Made by a program: the position numbers and the translations under genes. A stretch of DNA of 20,945 nt from Bacillota bacterium (GTDB lineage Bacteria > Bacillota > Clostridia > Lachnospirales > Lachnospiraceae): positions 1 to 20,945 of the forward strand of contig JAEXNR010000039.1 of NCBI GenBank assembly GCA_023439505.1. Direction: 5' to 3'. Positions 1 to 8,900 of the stretch are shown here, piece by piece. Within the stretch, counting starts at the first letter, position 1; each line of letters starts with the position of its first letter. The notes under the pieces are model-generated. The model was given only the letters and a program-made list of their open reading frames with translations. It ran no database searches and was not told the origin of the DNA.

Positions 1-127
1 ATCAGGATTTAGCGTTGTTCCACCGTCGGATTCAACGGACTCAACGAACGGGATGGTCAATTTTTAACCGGCGACGATGATCAATTTTCGTCCGGCGGAC
101 ATAGTCAAATTTCGTCCGGCGTTGACA
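1..127 (-). mobile_element. Terminus of an IS21-like insertion sequence (left copy, element extends outside the window)
   Basis: This stretch is the inverted counterpart of 20819-20945, with 118 of 127 positions identical. Read on the minus strand it starts TGTCAACGCCGG at 127 and holds three repeat units of the type cgccgg(a/t)...aaaattgac at a 24-bp period. Outer-facing series of transposase-binding repeats behind a TGT terminus are typical of IS21-family ends. No transposase is in view, so the family assignment is inferred. The homology runs to base 1, so the element's true length is unknown. The IS end interrupts the HNH relic next to it. Confidence 0.6.
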
Positions 128-449
128 ACTTTGTATTTAGAATAAAAATATCTCGAAATTTTTCCCGCCCACTCTTTTTAAAACTTCTTATCACACTAGG
201 TATTAGCTGTTTTATTGTAGAATTCTCATAAACTCTTTGATTAAGAACAATCATTGTCTTAATATATTCATCATCCAAATTTCTTCCGCAATTGCATTCT
301 TTACAACTAGGAACAGTAATTTAGTTTGACGGTCTTGGTTTGATTAAAAAAGATTTTGGAGGAATACGGTCATCAGTTATTTCGCCTTGCTTCCCGCAAT
401 ATATGCAAGTACCAAATTTACAATAAACATTCTCAGAAATATTAACCAC
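128..449 (-). pseudogene. HNH endonuclease remnant, truncated by the IS end
   Basis: The minus strand reads as an HNH-type nuclease: CIYCGKQGEITDDRIPPKSF, then RPSN, a stop codon, ITVPSCKECN, and DDEYIKTMIVLNQ. The two CxxC-like pairs and the D-D-x-IPPK block match small HNH proteins, whose motif is normally DHIPPK. Here the key His is Arg (codon CGT). A TAA at 321-323 interrupts the frame where the family usually reads S-N-L-I-T-V. The 3' end is cut by the IS terminus at 127. The start is either GTG at 449 or a non-standard ATT at 440 placed behind a good GAGGTGG. It lies only about 30 bp downstream of the large candidate defence gene on the same strand, so it was probably the second gene of that operon. 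Three separate lesions make it a clear pseudogene; the family call is fairly safe. Confidence 0.72.
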
Positions 450-477
450 CTCAATTTATATATCATATTTGCGAAAT

Positions 478-3400
478 TTAATAAAAATCTCTCATTTCTC
501 TCATCTGCTCACGTTTAGATTCTTCTAGATATGAATCGCTAATCTGTCGTACAATAGCTGCCATTTTAGGAGATTCAAACATTAACTTATCAGCATATAC
601 AGCATAAAGTTCTGCCAATTGTTTTTCTTCCCGTCCACCTGTAACTGTATGGACACCTCTCTGGTTTTGCCTACCGATGATAAAATGCCTTGAAAGAGTT
701 TCTGTCGCATTCTCCTCAAAAAAATTTCTTACACATTCACATGGCCATATTCCATCCTTTCCAATTGGAGAATATGACAAAAGTGTACTCACACATAATT
801 CGAATGCTGTAATATATCCGAACTCTCTTGATAAGCGGTATGCTTCATCAATCCAAGCCCAAAATAAAGAATCATCCATTGTATCTTTTTGATTATCATA
901 TCCAGGAATACTTCTAAACCTATACAATATATCCTGGGCTCTTGACGCCCTTACTTCCAGCCCTTCGGAAATTACAGATTCATCAGGGGTATCTTTTTTA
1001 TATATGTACGTCATAAGTTCGACAAATAGAGAAGGGGTTTGTTTCAATTGCTTCGTTAAGCATTTTAATTCGTAATCTGGGTCAAATACAGATAAATATG
1101 AAAGCTCTAACCTTGCGACAAGTTCTTCGTCATAATTACCATCTTGATAGATCTTTTCAAACAGGTTAACTATATCATATGATGGCACTGAATTGAGAGT
1201 CATTCCATTTTTTTCAGAGTTTGGATAAAGATCTAGCCCTCTAAATAGTATCCGAATAATGTAATTTATATCTTTATATTCGGAATAGGAAAGTACATCC
1301 ATTAATGAATAAGGTCTGTTATATTCCAATAGCTTATCAATTGCATATTTCGATTCTTCGTTATCTTTTTTGACTATCCCAAATATGCTTATATTTTCCC
1401 AATAATTAGCTTGTACTATTTCAGAAAACTTACTTACTTGATCCCAGATATTTCGTTCAAAAGGCAAAGTACACATAATGAAACCGATTTGATTATCAGT
1501 TAATACGTTCAGTGAATTTATGAGGTTAATCAACCCATTACGTTGATATAATTCCCAAATAATAACGCTGGCGACATTTATATTTAATTCTTTAATCTTG
1601 AAAATTGTATCCCAAACAAAAAGTTCATTAAATATATTTTTTGCCAAAATTGAACCTAAATCGCGAGTATCTTCAGCTGTTCTAATTATTTTATAAAGCC
1701 CATCTATACCACATTCTTCATAAATGTCATTAATTGCTTTCTTTCGTTTCTGATATAATTTCTCATTCCTCTCATCGTAATTATGGTTTTCCATATCTAC
1801 AGGAATTGGATTTATATCATATGCCCTGTATTTGAATAGATAATTATACCTTATTAAATCATTTGGCAATATTTCATAGTAAAGTTTCTCAAGCTTAATT
1901 AATATATCATTAGGCATACTCCAACTTGCATTTGGAAATTGTCTATGTCGATTAATTAAATCACCAATTTCATTACAAATTTCCATGACATCTTCTTGTA
2001 TCATTGCTTTTGTATGCTGTGTACACTTATCTATCAATTCACCAATCATAGGAATAAATGAACTAATTGAGGAAAAGATAATTTTCCATTTTTCAGCATC
2101 AGGTGTTATATAACTTAAGCTTACTTTAGTAATTTTTTCAACCGAATCCCAATATTCAATATTAGTAATTGCTGAATTAACCTTCGAATCTACATCTTTC
2201 CAGCGCGATTTCGTTATGGGAGAAACAGTTTGATGTCGTACATTTGGTAATAGCGATTTTATAAGTTGCCATCCAGTGTATGAGTACTTTTTTAGTGCGT
2301 TTTCTATTACTTTTACTCTCTGATCTACTGATAAACATGTTTGCGGATACCAAAGACAAAATATTTGATACAATGAATTAATTGGAGAATTAGCCATTTT
2401 ATATTCAAATCTTTTTTCTGCAAATAGTATTAGAATATTAACCGCCCTTATAACATATTCTGGCTCCCATACTAACTTCTCAAGAGCCCAAAGCAAACTG
2501 GGATAAAAAGTTCTTCCCATAATTACATCTTCTGGCTGCTTAAATAGCATCCAAAAATCGTCATCATTTGTCTTTGCCTTCTCCTCTAGCTTATCTAAAA
2601 CTGCATCCGGCGAAGCCTCTATTAATAGCGGAAAATGCCTTATTACGGTGTACCAACCTTGCCAATCTTTTACGCTTTCTAAAATACTTTTTACTATATA
2701 ATCTACGTCCCTTTTTGTAGAGGTACTGTTAAAAAAATTAGGCAAATCATTACGTTCTGAGAGCATTATCATTGTTATTACAAGCCCATCTAGAAGTGAC
2801 TGCGAATAAGAATAATTTTTACCGTAAATGCTTGCAGCAAACCATTGATCCTCAGGAAGCTCAAAAGTAGGATCTTTAACACCAAAAACACTAGGTATGC
2901 AACTGCAGAATTTCTGAAAAGAATCCGAACTTATTCTATCCCATAAAACATTCCACAAATCTGAAACTGAAACAATCATATATACATCGTCAACTTTATA
3001 TAATGGGGCATCTTCAACAACTAACCATTTAGAAATATTTTCACAATATTTATCGTACTTACACCCTGACAACGCTTCTACGAGGGCCTTATCACCATCT
3101 CGTCTTTCATTCCAACTACCCATAAAAAGAGCAGGTATTAAGTTCTCTATATCCGCGCTTTGTGCCCAATTTGGAATTTTTCTTGAAGGTATTCTGGTAA
3201 TGATTCTATATAAAGCAAAAAAGCTACGTTTGGTGTTATATGTTAGATTACTTATGTCTTCTACACTAAAACCAATATCTTTCATTGCTAATTCAAAGTC
3301 ATCCTTTCTTTGCTTTGAAATATCAATAGAAAGTATGTTTGTTTTATTGTATACATGAGAGTATTTATTGACAGGAAGTATACTTCTGCAATTATTGGGG

Positions 3401-4254
3401 TATCTCATCTCAGTGGTAGGGTTAAAGTATGGTATTAAAACTGTATTTTTATTTGTAAAGTTAATTAAGTTATTCCAGCTAGTTTCATCTTCCACAATCA
3501 AACAATTGCTTAATATTTGCTCATGTTCTGTATCATCAATATTTAGTAAACATGCTGACAATACTAATAACGCTTCCATTTTTGAATCAGCACTTATTAA
3601 AAGGTGATTATTGTTTGTTTGAAACCATTTCAATAAATTTTCAATTGCTTCATCTCTCCCAATTAAGAAAAATTTTTCATTCAATATTGGAGTGGTTGTC
3701 TGGGTCTTATCCTTCCAATAATCTTCAATAGAAACATAACGGCCAATGTTTTTATTGATAATGTTTGAAAACCATGCGGACACTGAAGGGCATCCTTCTA
3801 ACCATTGTTCCAGATAATTAGCATCCAGTATCTGAACATCCTTCCAATCAGAATTACTCTTTGACTGTGCAATTTTCTGCGCAATACCAACAGAGTGATA
3901 CCAAATTCTCGAAGTAACAAAAACAAATACTGTATCCGGTTTGAAAATTTGTAATGGGTCATTTGTTCTTTTGTTAAAATCATCATTAAATTTATTAATA
4001 ATATTTTTATCAGTGCCAAACTCCCATACTGATTGTCCAAGTGGTATATAATTTGTTTGCTCTAAACTTTTTAGAATTCCATCATAACCTGCATATTGAA
4101 TACTCTTACCAGAAGGGAAGTTAAAAAAATCTATAAGATTAGTCGATGACAAGATTAGTTTAATTATTAATTTAGGAAGCAATTCTTGAGCTCGTCGAGG
4201 TTCCCTTTCAGTCCATGCATCAATTTCTGCTGCGGTTATCCATTTATAATTCAT
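478..4254 (-). CDS. Very large unnamed protein, nuclease-like N-terminus plus degenerate NTPase region; candidate defence protein
   Basis: This is a 1258-residue cytoplasmic protein without signal peptide or obvious membrane segment. The N-terminus (residues 1-170) carries W-I-T-A-x-E-I near the start, then A-GYDG at about 56-59 and P-LGQSVWEFGTDK at 71-83. The spaced acidic residues (D58, E78) recall PD-(D/E)xK nuclease folds. Residues 107-152 (VFVFVTSRIW, QILDANYLEQWLE) look like the rest of that domain. From about 195 (IGRDEAIENLLKWF) it resembles the start of a STAND-type NTPase, but the P-loop position reads LISADSKMEALL, without a GK[ST]. The remaining ~900 residues are helical, Trp-rich and without recognised catalytic motifs, suggesting a repeat-type sensor region. 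Similar large standalone proteins are common in bacterial genomes, but I know no established name. AGGAAG lies 8 nt before the ATG. Next to an HNH relic, an Rhs locus and IS ends, a defence role is plausible but is inference only. Confidence 0.75.
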   Translation of the reverse strand: MNYKWITAAEIDAWTEREPRRAQELLPKLIIKLILSSTNLIDFFNFPSGKSIQYAGYDGILKSLEQTNYIPLGQSVWEFGTDKNIINKFNDDFNKRTNDPLQIFKPDTVFVFVTSRIWYHSVGIAQKIAQSKSNSDWKDVQILDANYLEQWLEGCPSVSAWFSNIINKNIGRYVSIEDYWKDKTQTTTPILNEKFFLIGRDEAIENLLKWFQTNNNHLLISADSKMEALLVLSACLLNIDDTEHEQILSNCLIVEDETSWNNLINFTNKNTVLIPYFNPTTEMRYPNNCRSILPVNKYSHVYNKTNILSIDISKQRKDDFELAMKDIGFSVEDISNLTYNTKRSFFALYRIITRIPSRKIPNWAQSADIENLIPALFMGSWNERRDGDKALVEALSGCKYDKYCENISKWLVVEDAPLYKVDDVYMIVSVSDLWNVLWDRISSDSFQKFCSCIPSVFGVKDPTFELPEDQWFAASIYGKNYSYSQSLLDGLVITMIMLSERNDLPNFFNSTSTKRDVDYIVKSILESVKDWQGWYTVIRHFPLLIEASPDAVLDKLEEKAKTNDDDFWMLFKQPEDVIMGRTFYPSLLWALEKLVWEPEYVIRAVNILILFAEKRFEYKMANSPINSLYQIFCLWYPQTCLSVDQRVKVIENALKKYSYTGWQLIKSLLPNVRHQTVSPITKSRWKDVDSKVNSAITNIEYWDSVEKITKVSLSYITPDAEKWKIIFSSISSFIPMIGELIDKCTQHTKAMIQEDVMEICNEIGDLINRHRQFPNASWSMPNDILIKLEKLYYEILPNDLIRYNYLFKYRAYDINPIPVDMENHNYDERNEKLYQKRKKAINDIYEECGIDGLYKIIRTAEDTRDLGSILAKNIFNELFVWDTIFKIKELNINVASVIIWELYQRNGLINLINSLNVLTDNQIGFIMCTLPFERNIWDQVSKFSEIVQANYWENISIFGIVKKDNEESKYAIDKLLEYNRPYSLMDVLSYSEYKDINYIIRILFRGLDLYPNSEKNGMTLNSVPSYDIVNLFEKIYQDGNYDEELVARLELSYLSVFDPDYELKCLTKQLKQTPSLFVELMTYIYKKDTPDESVISEGLEVRASRAQDILYRFRSIPGYDNQKDTMDDSLFWAWIDEAYRLSREFGYITAFELCVSTLLSYSPIGKDGIWPCECVRNFFEENATETLSRHFIIGRQNQRGVHTVTGGREEKQLAELYAVYADKLMFESPKMAAIVRQISDSYLEESKREQMREMRDFY

Positions 4255-4291
4255 ATTAGCACTTCCTAACTATCATAAGTAACCACTTGAA

Positions 4292-4320
4292 ATTATATAG
4301 ATTTATGTAAATAATTACAA
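4292..4320 (-). promoter_or_regulatory. Probable sigma-A promoter of the 1258-residue protein gene
   Basis: On the minus strand TTGTAA (4320-4315) is separated by 17 nt from a perfect TATAAT (4297-4292). It lies about 38 bp upstream of the ATG at 4254. The -10 box and spacing fit the consensus; the -35 box matches 4 of 6. Confidence 0.55.
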
Positions 4321-4408
4321 CCGAAACCTCTCTTATAACAATGATATTTTTTACCCAGATGCTTTGCTTATCTTCTCATGTCCTTATAACGTGGATAGTA
4401 CCCGCCAC

Positions 4409-4434
4409 TAGTTGGAATATAATATATCCAACTA
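4409..4434. repeat. Short inverted repeat in the intergenic region
   Basis: TAGTTGGA and TCCAACTA form perfect 8-bp arms around a 10-nt AT-only centre. No T-run follows, so it is not an obvious terminator. It could be a protein binding site or a remnant of a mobile-element end. Confidence 0.35.
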
Positions 4435-4704
4435 ATTGGAGCAATGAATTTATCTAAAATCATACAAATGTTATGGATATAAGTTATGACACTGATGTAC
4501 ATATTGATTTTACATACGGAAAATCACGGTATCAATACTTTTGAGTTTTGATACTAAAATCGAAGGTAATTAGCTTATATATAATTTCTCAAATAGTTTG
4601 AAAAGATTAAACTCTGGGAGCTAAAGTAGTTCAAAATCGGCAAGCAATTTAGGATTACACGACAAAGCTTATTGGAATATTTTGTGATACAACAAATAAA
4701 TCAA

Positions 4705-4741
4705 TAAAAGAGGCTAGTCTATTACTTCAAAGCCTCTTTTA
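4705..4741 (-). terminator. Rho-independent terminator, probably for the Rhs/immunity operon
   Basis: TAAAAGAGGCT (4705-4715) and AGCCTCTTTTA (4731-4741) are perfect 11-bp arms around a 15-nt loop. On the minus strand the hairpin is followed by further T-rich sequence. It lies about 100 bp beyond the end of the Imm8 relic, the last reading frame of the leftward immunity/toxin series. It could also work in the other direction. Confidence 0.6.
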
Positions 4742-4838
4742 TGTGGCGATAGCTTTTGCACATTTGTTAAGTAATTCTTATCTGGTTATCTTTCTTAATC
4801 TTAAGTTTAGTCTATTGTTATCATAATAGTAGTAGGTC

Positions 4839-5281
4839 TTATTCAATACCTTCGCAAAAATCTTCGTACTCCCAATAAGAATATCAACATAAAACTGATG
4901 CTACTTCATTCCATGTCTCACCTTTACACTTTCCTACTAGTCTTCTGATATTTTCTTCGATAACTTTTTATTATAATCATTCATTATTAGTAAACTTCTA
5001 CCTACCTCCATTGTATCTGCTTCACAAATTCTCATTAAGCGTTTCGGGGTACATGACACCCGATGAGTATGCAAAAAAGCTGGAGATGGCTTGATAAAGC
5101 TGCTTCCAGCAAAAATCCTGATCAGAAGACTAACTTTCATATTGGTAGTAAAAATGGGGCAAGGTCATGATATTGAACGTAAAAATTCCGAGCCAATTTC
5201 ACTTTTGGGCCCAATATCAGCTTGGATAACGATCCAAAAATCATCAGTCTATGAACCCCAATCTTCTTTTACAGTGTATAC
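4839..5281 (-). pseudogene. Decayed Imm8-type immunity protein gene
   Basis: Pieced together over changing frames, the minus strand reads like an Imm8-family immunity protein. The pieces are DDFWIVIQADIGPKSEIGSE (stop just before it), FTFNIMT, then TPKRLMRICEADTMEVGR with SLLIMNDYN, and finally IRRLVGKCKGETWNEVASVL, a stop, and YSYWEYEDF to a TAA at 4839-4841. The blocks IGP, F-x-V-x-TPK-L, G-R-x-LLI-x-x-YN, W-N-E-V-A and W-E-x-E-D follow each other in family order. Lesions include a frameshift at the T-run 5181-5185, an inserted ~115 bp segment (about 5051-5165), a frameshift near 4940-4955 and TGA at 4884-4886. It sits directly downstream of the intact YezG-type immunity gene, the usual place for immunity genes left over after replacement of an Rhs toxin tip. 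The family name rests on pattern memory; the decay itself is clear from the frames. Confidence 0.62.
5051..5165. other. Insertion of about 115 bp splitting the Imm8 relic
   Basis: On the minus strand the relic reads F-N-I-M-T up to about 5163 and resumes T-P-K-R-L at about 5050. The sequence between has no counterpart in Imm8. The edges share CATGACC and CATGTACC, suggesting a short duplicated target or microhomology. On the plus strand the insert begins ATG ACA CCC GAT GAG and is open only briefly. Its origin is not recognised. Confidence 0.4.
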
Positions 5282-5424
5282 CTTCTTCAAAAATACTATA
5301 AAGCACCACCCTGTAATACTCCTAGTTACATCCGCAAGTAAATAGGCGGCACAGATGCAATGGGCAGTGCGAAGGAGGGTAGCGGGTATTTAAAAAGTGG
5401 ATTAGCTCCTAACCTTAAGACTTG

Positions 5425-5910
5425 CTAATCGATTTTTTTAATACTATTTAGATATTTCCCCAGTATTTCCAAGTCTATTAATCTATCGCTTGATGGTTTG
5501 ATTCCTAAGTAGACATATTCCCAAATTATTCTTTGATCATAGTTGTTAGAATTAATCATATCATCATAATTATAATCAATTTTAAACTCTCCTGTATTCT
5601 CAAGGATAAAAGTTAAATTTGTCCATAATGGTTGCTTGTTTTTTCCAAACTCTTCCTGAAGCATTTTTAAGAGCTCTATGATTTTATATTTAACAGCATT
5701 AAAAGTAGCTTTATTTATTCCGAATTTCCTCGGAATGTCCAAACTATAAATCGGAGAGTTGTTATTTTCGGGATAATAATAAAAATATACTACGCTAACC
5801 TCTGTAGATATTTGTGCATATAGGAGAACTTTTGTCCAGTTCTCAGGTATCATTTCATTAATTTTATTTGCTAACTTTCCATAGATATCTTCCATATTTT
5901 TTGTATCCAT
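5425..5910 (-). CDS. YezG-family (DUF600-like) immunity protein for the Rhs nuclease tip
   Basis: A 161-residue soluble acidic protein predicted to bind and neutralise the endonuclease tip of the Rhs protein encoded just upstream. The N-terminal pattern M-E-D-I-Y-x-K-L-A-x-K-I-N-E-M-I-P-E-N-W, the following L-L-Y-A-Q-I-S-x-E-V-S-V-V-Y-F-Y-Y and the C-terminal I-W-E-Y-x-Y-L-G-I-K-P motif match the YezG antitoxin family, known as the partner of YeeF-type nuclease toxins. I chose the second ATG: GGAG at 5919-5922 is 8 nt from it but only 2 nt from the ATG at 5916. The gene follows the toxin stop by 17 bp, so the pair is cotranscribed and probably translationally coupled. Length is normal for the family. 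Confidence 0.85.
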   Translation of the reverse strand: MDTKNMEDIYGKLANKINEMIPENWTKVLLYAQISTEVSVVYFYYYPENNNSPIYSLDIPRKFGINKATFNAVKYKIIELLKMLQEEFGKNKQPLWTNLTFILENTGEFKIDYNYDDMINSNNYDQRIIWEYVYLGIKPSSDRLIDLEILGKYLNSIKKID

Positions 5911-5927
5911 AGTCATTACTCCTTTTC

Positions 5928-8900
5928 CTAATTATTAGATAGTGTTGCACTTGTTGTTCTGCCGTCAATAGTATACTGGATTTCAAAATAAGTTGGTCTC
6001 ATAGTAGTTCCAGAATATACTGGTTCTATGCAAACACTAACATTTTGCCCTGATTGTAACGCTTTCGCCCATTCGTTTTCGAGCTTTTTATATGCACTAA
6101 GATTTACATTTCCATCCATAGCGACAATGTTATCAATTAGCGGTGATCCATTAAATCGTGTCCCGATTAGATGACCGCCTTGGTCAGTACTTAGTCTATC
6201 TGATCCACCTGCTTTAGTTTGGTGATCAATATTTCTAGTTCCTTTATTTAATGTAAGTTGGCCTCCAGCAGTTGTAATCCTCCCCTGATTATCGGTAGTG
6301 TAAGTGTAACCGTTAACACTATACGAAGTGCTCGGTTTTAATTGATATTCACCAACAAAATGACTTCCATCTTTTATTGAAATTGAATTATCAGCTTCTT
6401 CTGTTGCTGTAGAATTATGGAACAAATCTGTATGTGAATCAAGTGTATCTAAAAATCTTAATAGTTTAATTAAACGTAACGTCCAAATTACTTCTGGGTC
6501 TTGAGGCATAATGGGTGCGGGTACTGGTTCCATAGGCACAAGTCCTCCGCCACCGCCAGTGTGCATATCTAAACTATGACCAGATGGGTCGTATCCGTTT
6601 ATCGGATTATTCCAACAATATGTATAAAGATTTAACGACAACGGGTCTTTATCCTTACCGAGGTAGGAATCTTCTGCCACAAACCGCCCTATGGTCGGGT
6701 CATAGTAGCGTGCCCTTAAGTAATATGTCCCTGTTTCCTTGTCAAAGTACTCTCCACTATAGCGGAATGGGTTATTATCATTCGCGTCTATGTTCTTCTC
6801 TTTTCCAAAAGCGTCATATTCATATGATTTTATTATATATCCTGCTGTATCTGATAACCCTGTCACATCGGCATGGCCATTGAACAAGGCATATTTCCTC
6901 AAACTGCCAATATCTTCAGCCACAAGGTTCATGCCACGTATATATTTACCGGTCACAGCCCCCGCACTATTCAGTTCCAGAACTATCTGATTACCGTCCC
7001 ACATCTGCATTGTTACGGCTCCATTTACTGTTTTTGAAGTCCGTAAACCGTCCGAGTTGTAGGTATATTCGGCAGTGGTTTTGCCTGTCGTAACTTTCAC
7101 AAGCTGGTTAAACCCGTCATATCCACTTGCCGTTACAACGTTATCATTTTTGCCATCTCCCAGAACCACCGCGGATAATGACTCTGTCTCGCCCGCAACT
7201 GCCGCCTTTACAGTAGAAGTATCCTTGTAAATCTGGTTTCCATTGTTATCATAAGAATACCTGGTAGTCTCGGTTATACCATTGTTAACATTCACTTCCG
7301 TTACTAGTCGATTATTTCTATCATAGCTGTATGTAGTGACAGCGCTACCAATCGACATTGTATCACGGTTGTTGTTATCATCATAGGTATAATATATCGG
7401 ATTCTCTCCGGTAACTGCCTCGCTCGTCAGCCTTCCAAGGCCGTCATATTCGTAATTTGTTATTTTCCCGGTATCATCTGTCTTTGAAGCCTGATTTCCA
7501 TCAAGATTGTAGGTATATGAATAGCTGGATAAATAAATATAATCCTTTTCATTGACTAATAACGTAAGTTTGTTGGATAGATTATAAAAGTAGCGCGTTA
7601 AATCGCCATTAATATAAGCTAAAGTTGTTCTATTTCCATTTGAGTCATAACCATAAGTTGCCGTTGGCGTAGCAGATTCACTATTTTCACGTACCTTCCA
7701 TAGCCGTTCCAAATTATCATATTCATAAAACATTTTTATTTTTGCAGTTCCATTTTGGCTCAATAGAAATGATTCTCTATTATTTGATACATCATATGTA
7801 TATGTTTTTTCTATTCCACCGTTTTCTTTCTCCTTAATTAATCTACCGAGATCATCATATTGGTAAATTGTATTTGTTGCTTCGCCGCTCGAAGAAAGCT
7901 TATTTCCTGTTAGCGTATAGGTAAAGGAATAAGTTTTATCTCCTTTTCTATCAGGCGTTACCACGCTTTTTGAAAGGATTCTGTTAAGTCCATCATACGT
8001 CATAGTAATGATGTTGCCGTTCCGGTCCGACTCGTTAATCATATTACCGTTAAGATCATACGTAAAGGATTCTTTCCTGCCCATGGGGTCGGTCATACCA
8101 GTAAGCCGGTTGAAACTGTCATATTCGTATCCTGTCACAGAGTACTCATTGTCATCTCCAGTAACATCATCCAGTCCTCTTATTGTCAGAGGACTACTGA
8201 GGCCTGTATACATCCTCAGCTTGTTACCAACTTTATCATAATAGTATTGTGTATAGTTTTCCGGTGTCCCGCTATTGTAGGTTTTTACCTTTACAAGCCT
8301 GTTTCTAAGGTCATATTCGTAATCAGTCTGTTTATATGAGTCAGCTTCCGCGGGTTTGTTGCAGGTTGTCTTTTCCAGAATGACATTCCCGTTTGCATCG
8401 TAATTGTATTGCTTAACTGTGTAATTAATAAAAGAAATATTAGGTATGCCTTCTTCAAAACCAAGCGTTTTAATATCAGAACTAAATGGTATGCTTTCTT
8501 TAACAACCCTTCCCATTGCATCATATTCATATATAGAGGAATTCCCCATTGCATCAGTTCTGGTTATGGCTCTTCCTGCTGCGTCGTAGGCTGTTTTTAT
8601 TGTTTTACCTTCTGCATTTGTTGATTCTGTAAGTCTTCCCGCGTAATCGTACTTATACTGGGCAGTTAATTTCGATTCCTCCCATTTTTCATAATTTGCT
8701 TTAAAAGACCTCTCATTAATGCGGTTCCCTAAAAAATCATATGCGTATGTTGCAATCAATTCTATATTTCCATTTATTTTGTCATCATGCATTTTACCTT
8801 CACGTATTAGCATTCCCTGGTTATCGATATATTGAGTTGTAACAATGGAAGGGGAATTACTGTCACCAAGGACTGTTTTAGTTACTTTGTTGCAGTCTAC

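Larger units (their letters stand above)
4255..4838. other. Gene-free AT-rich stretch upstream of the candidate defence gene
   Basis: No coding region longer than a few dozen codons with a ribosome binding site is supported here on either strand. It holds the leftward promoter near 4292-4320, an inverted repeat at 4409-4434 and a hairpin terminator at 4705-4741. The rest shows no similarity I recognise and may be decayed sequence from earlier insertions. Confidence 0.5.

Noticed and set aside
4441..4700. Possible small RNA or riboswitch in the gene-free stretch
   Set aside because: Apart from the terminator hairpin and one short inverted repeat there is no promoter-hairpin arrangement or conserved motif that I can support.
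5091..5345. Plus-strand open frame of 84 codons downstream of the immunity gene
   Set aside because: No ribosome binding site or recognisable protein; the opposite strand carries the ordered Imm8-like blocks that explain the sequence.
6584..6990. Plus-strand open frames inside the Rhs and protease genes
   Set aside because: They lie opposite conserved YD-repeat and RCC1 codons, have no ribosome binding sites and no recognisable products.
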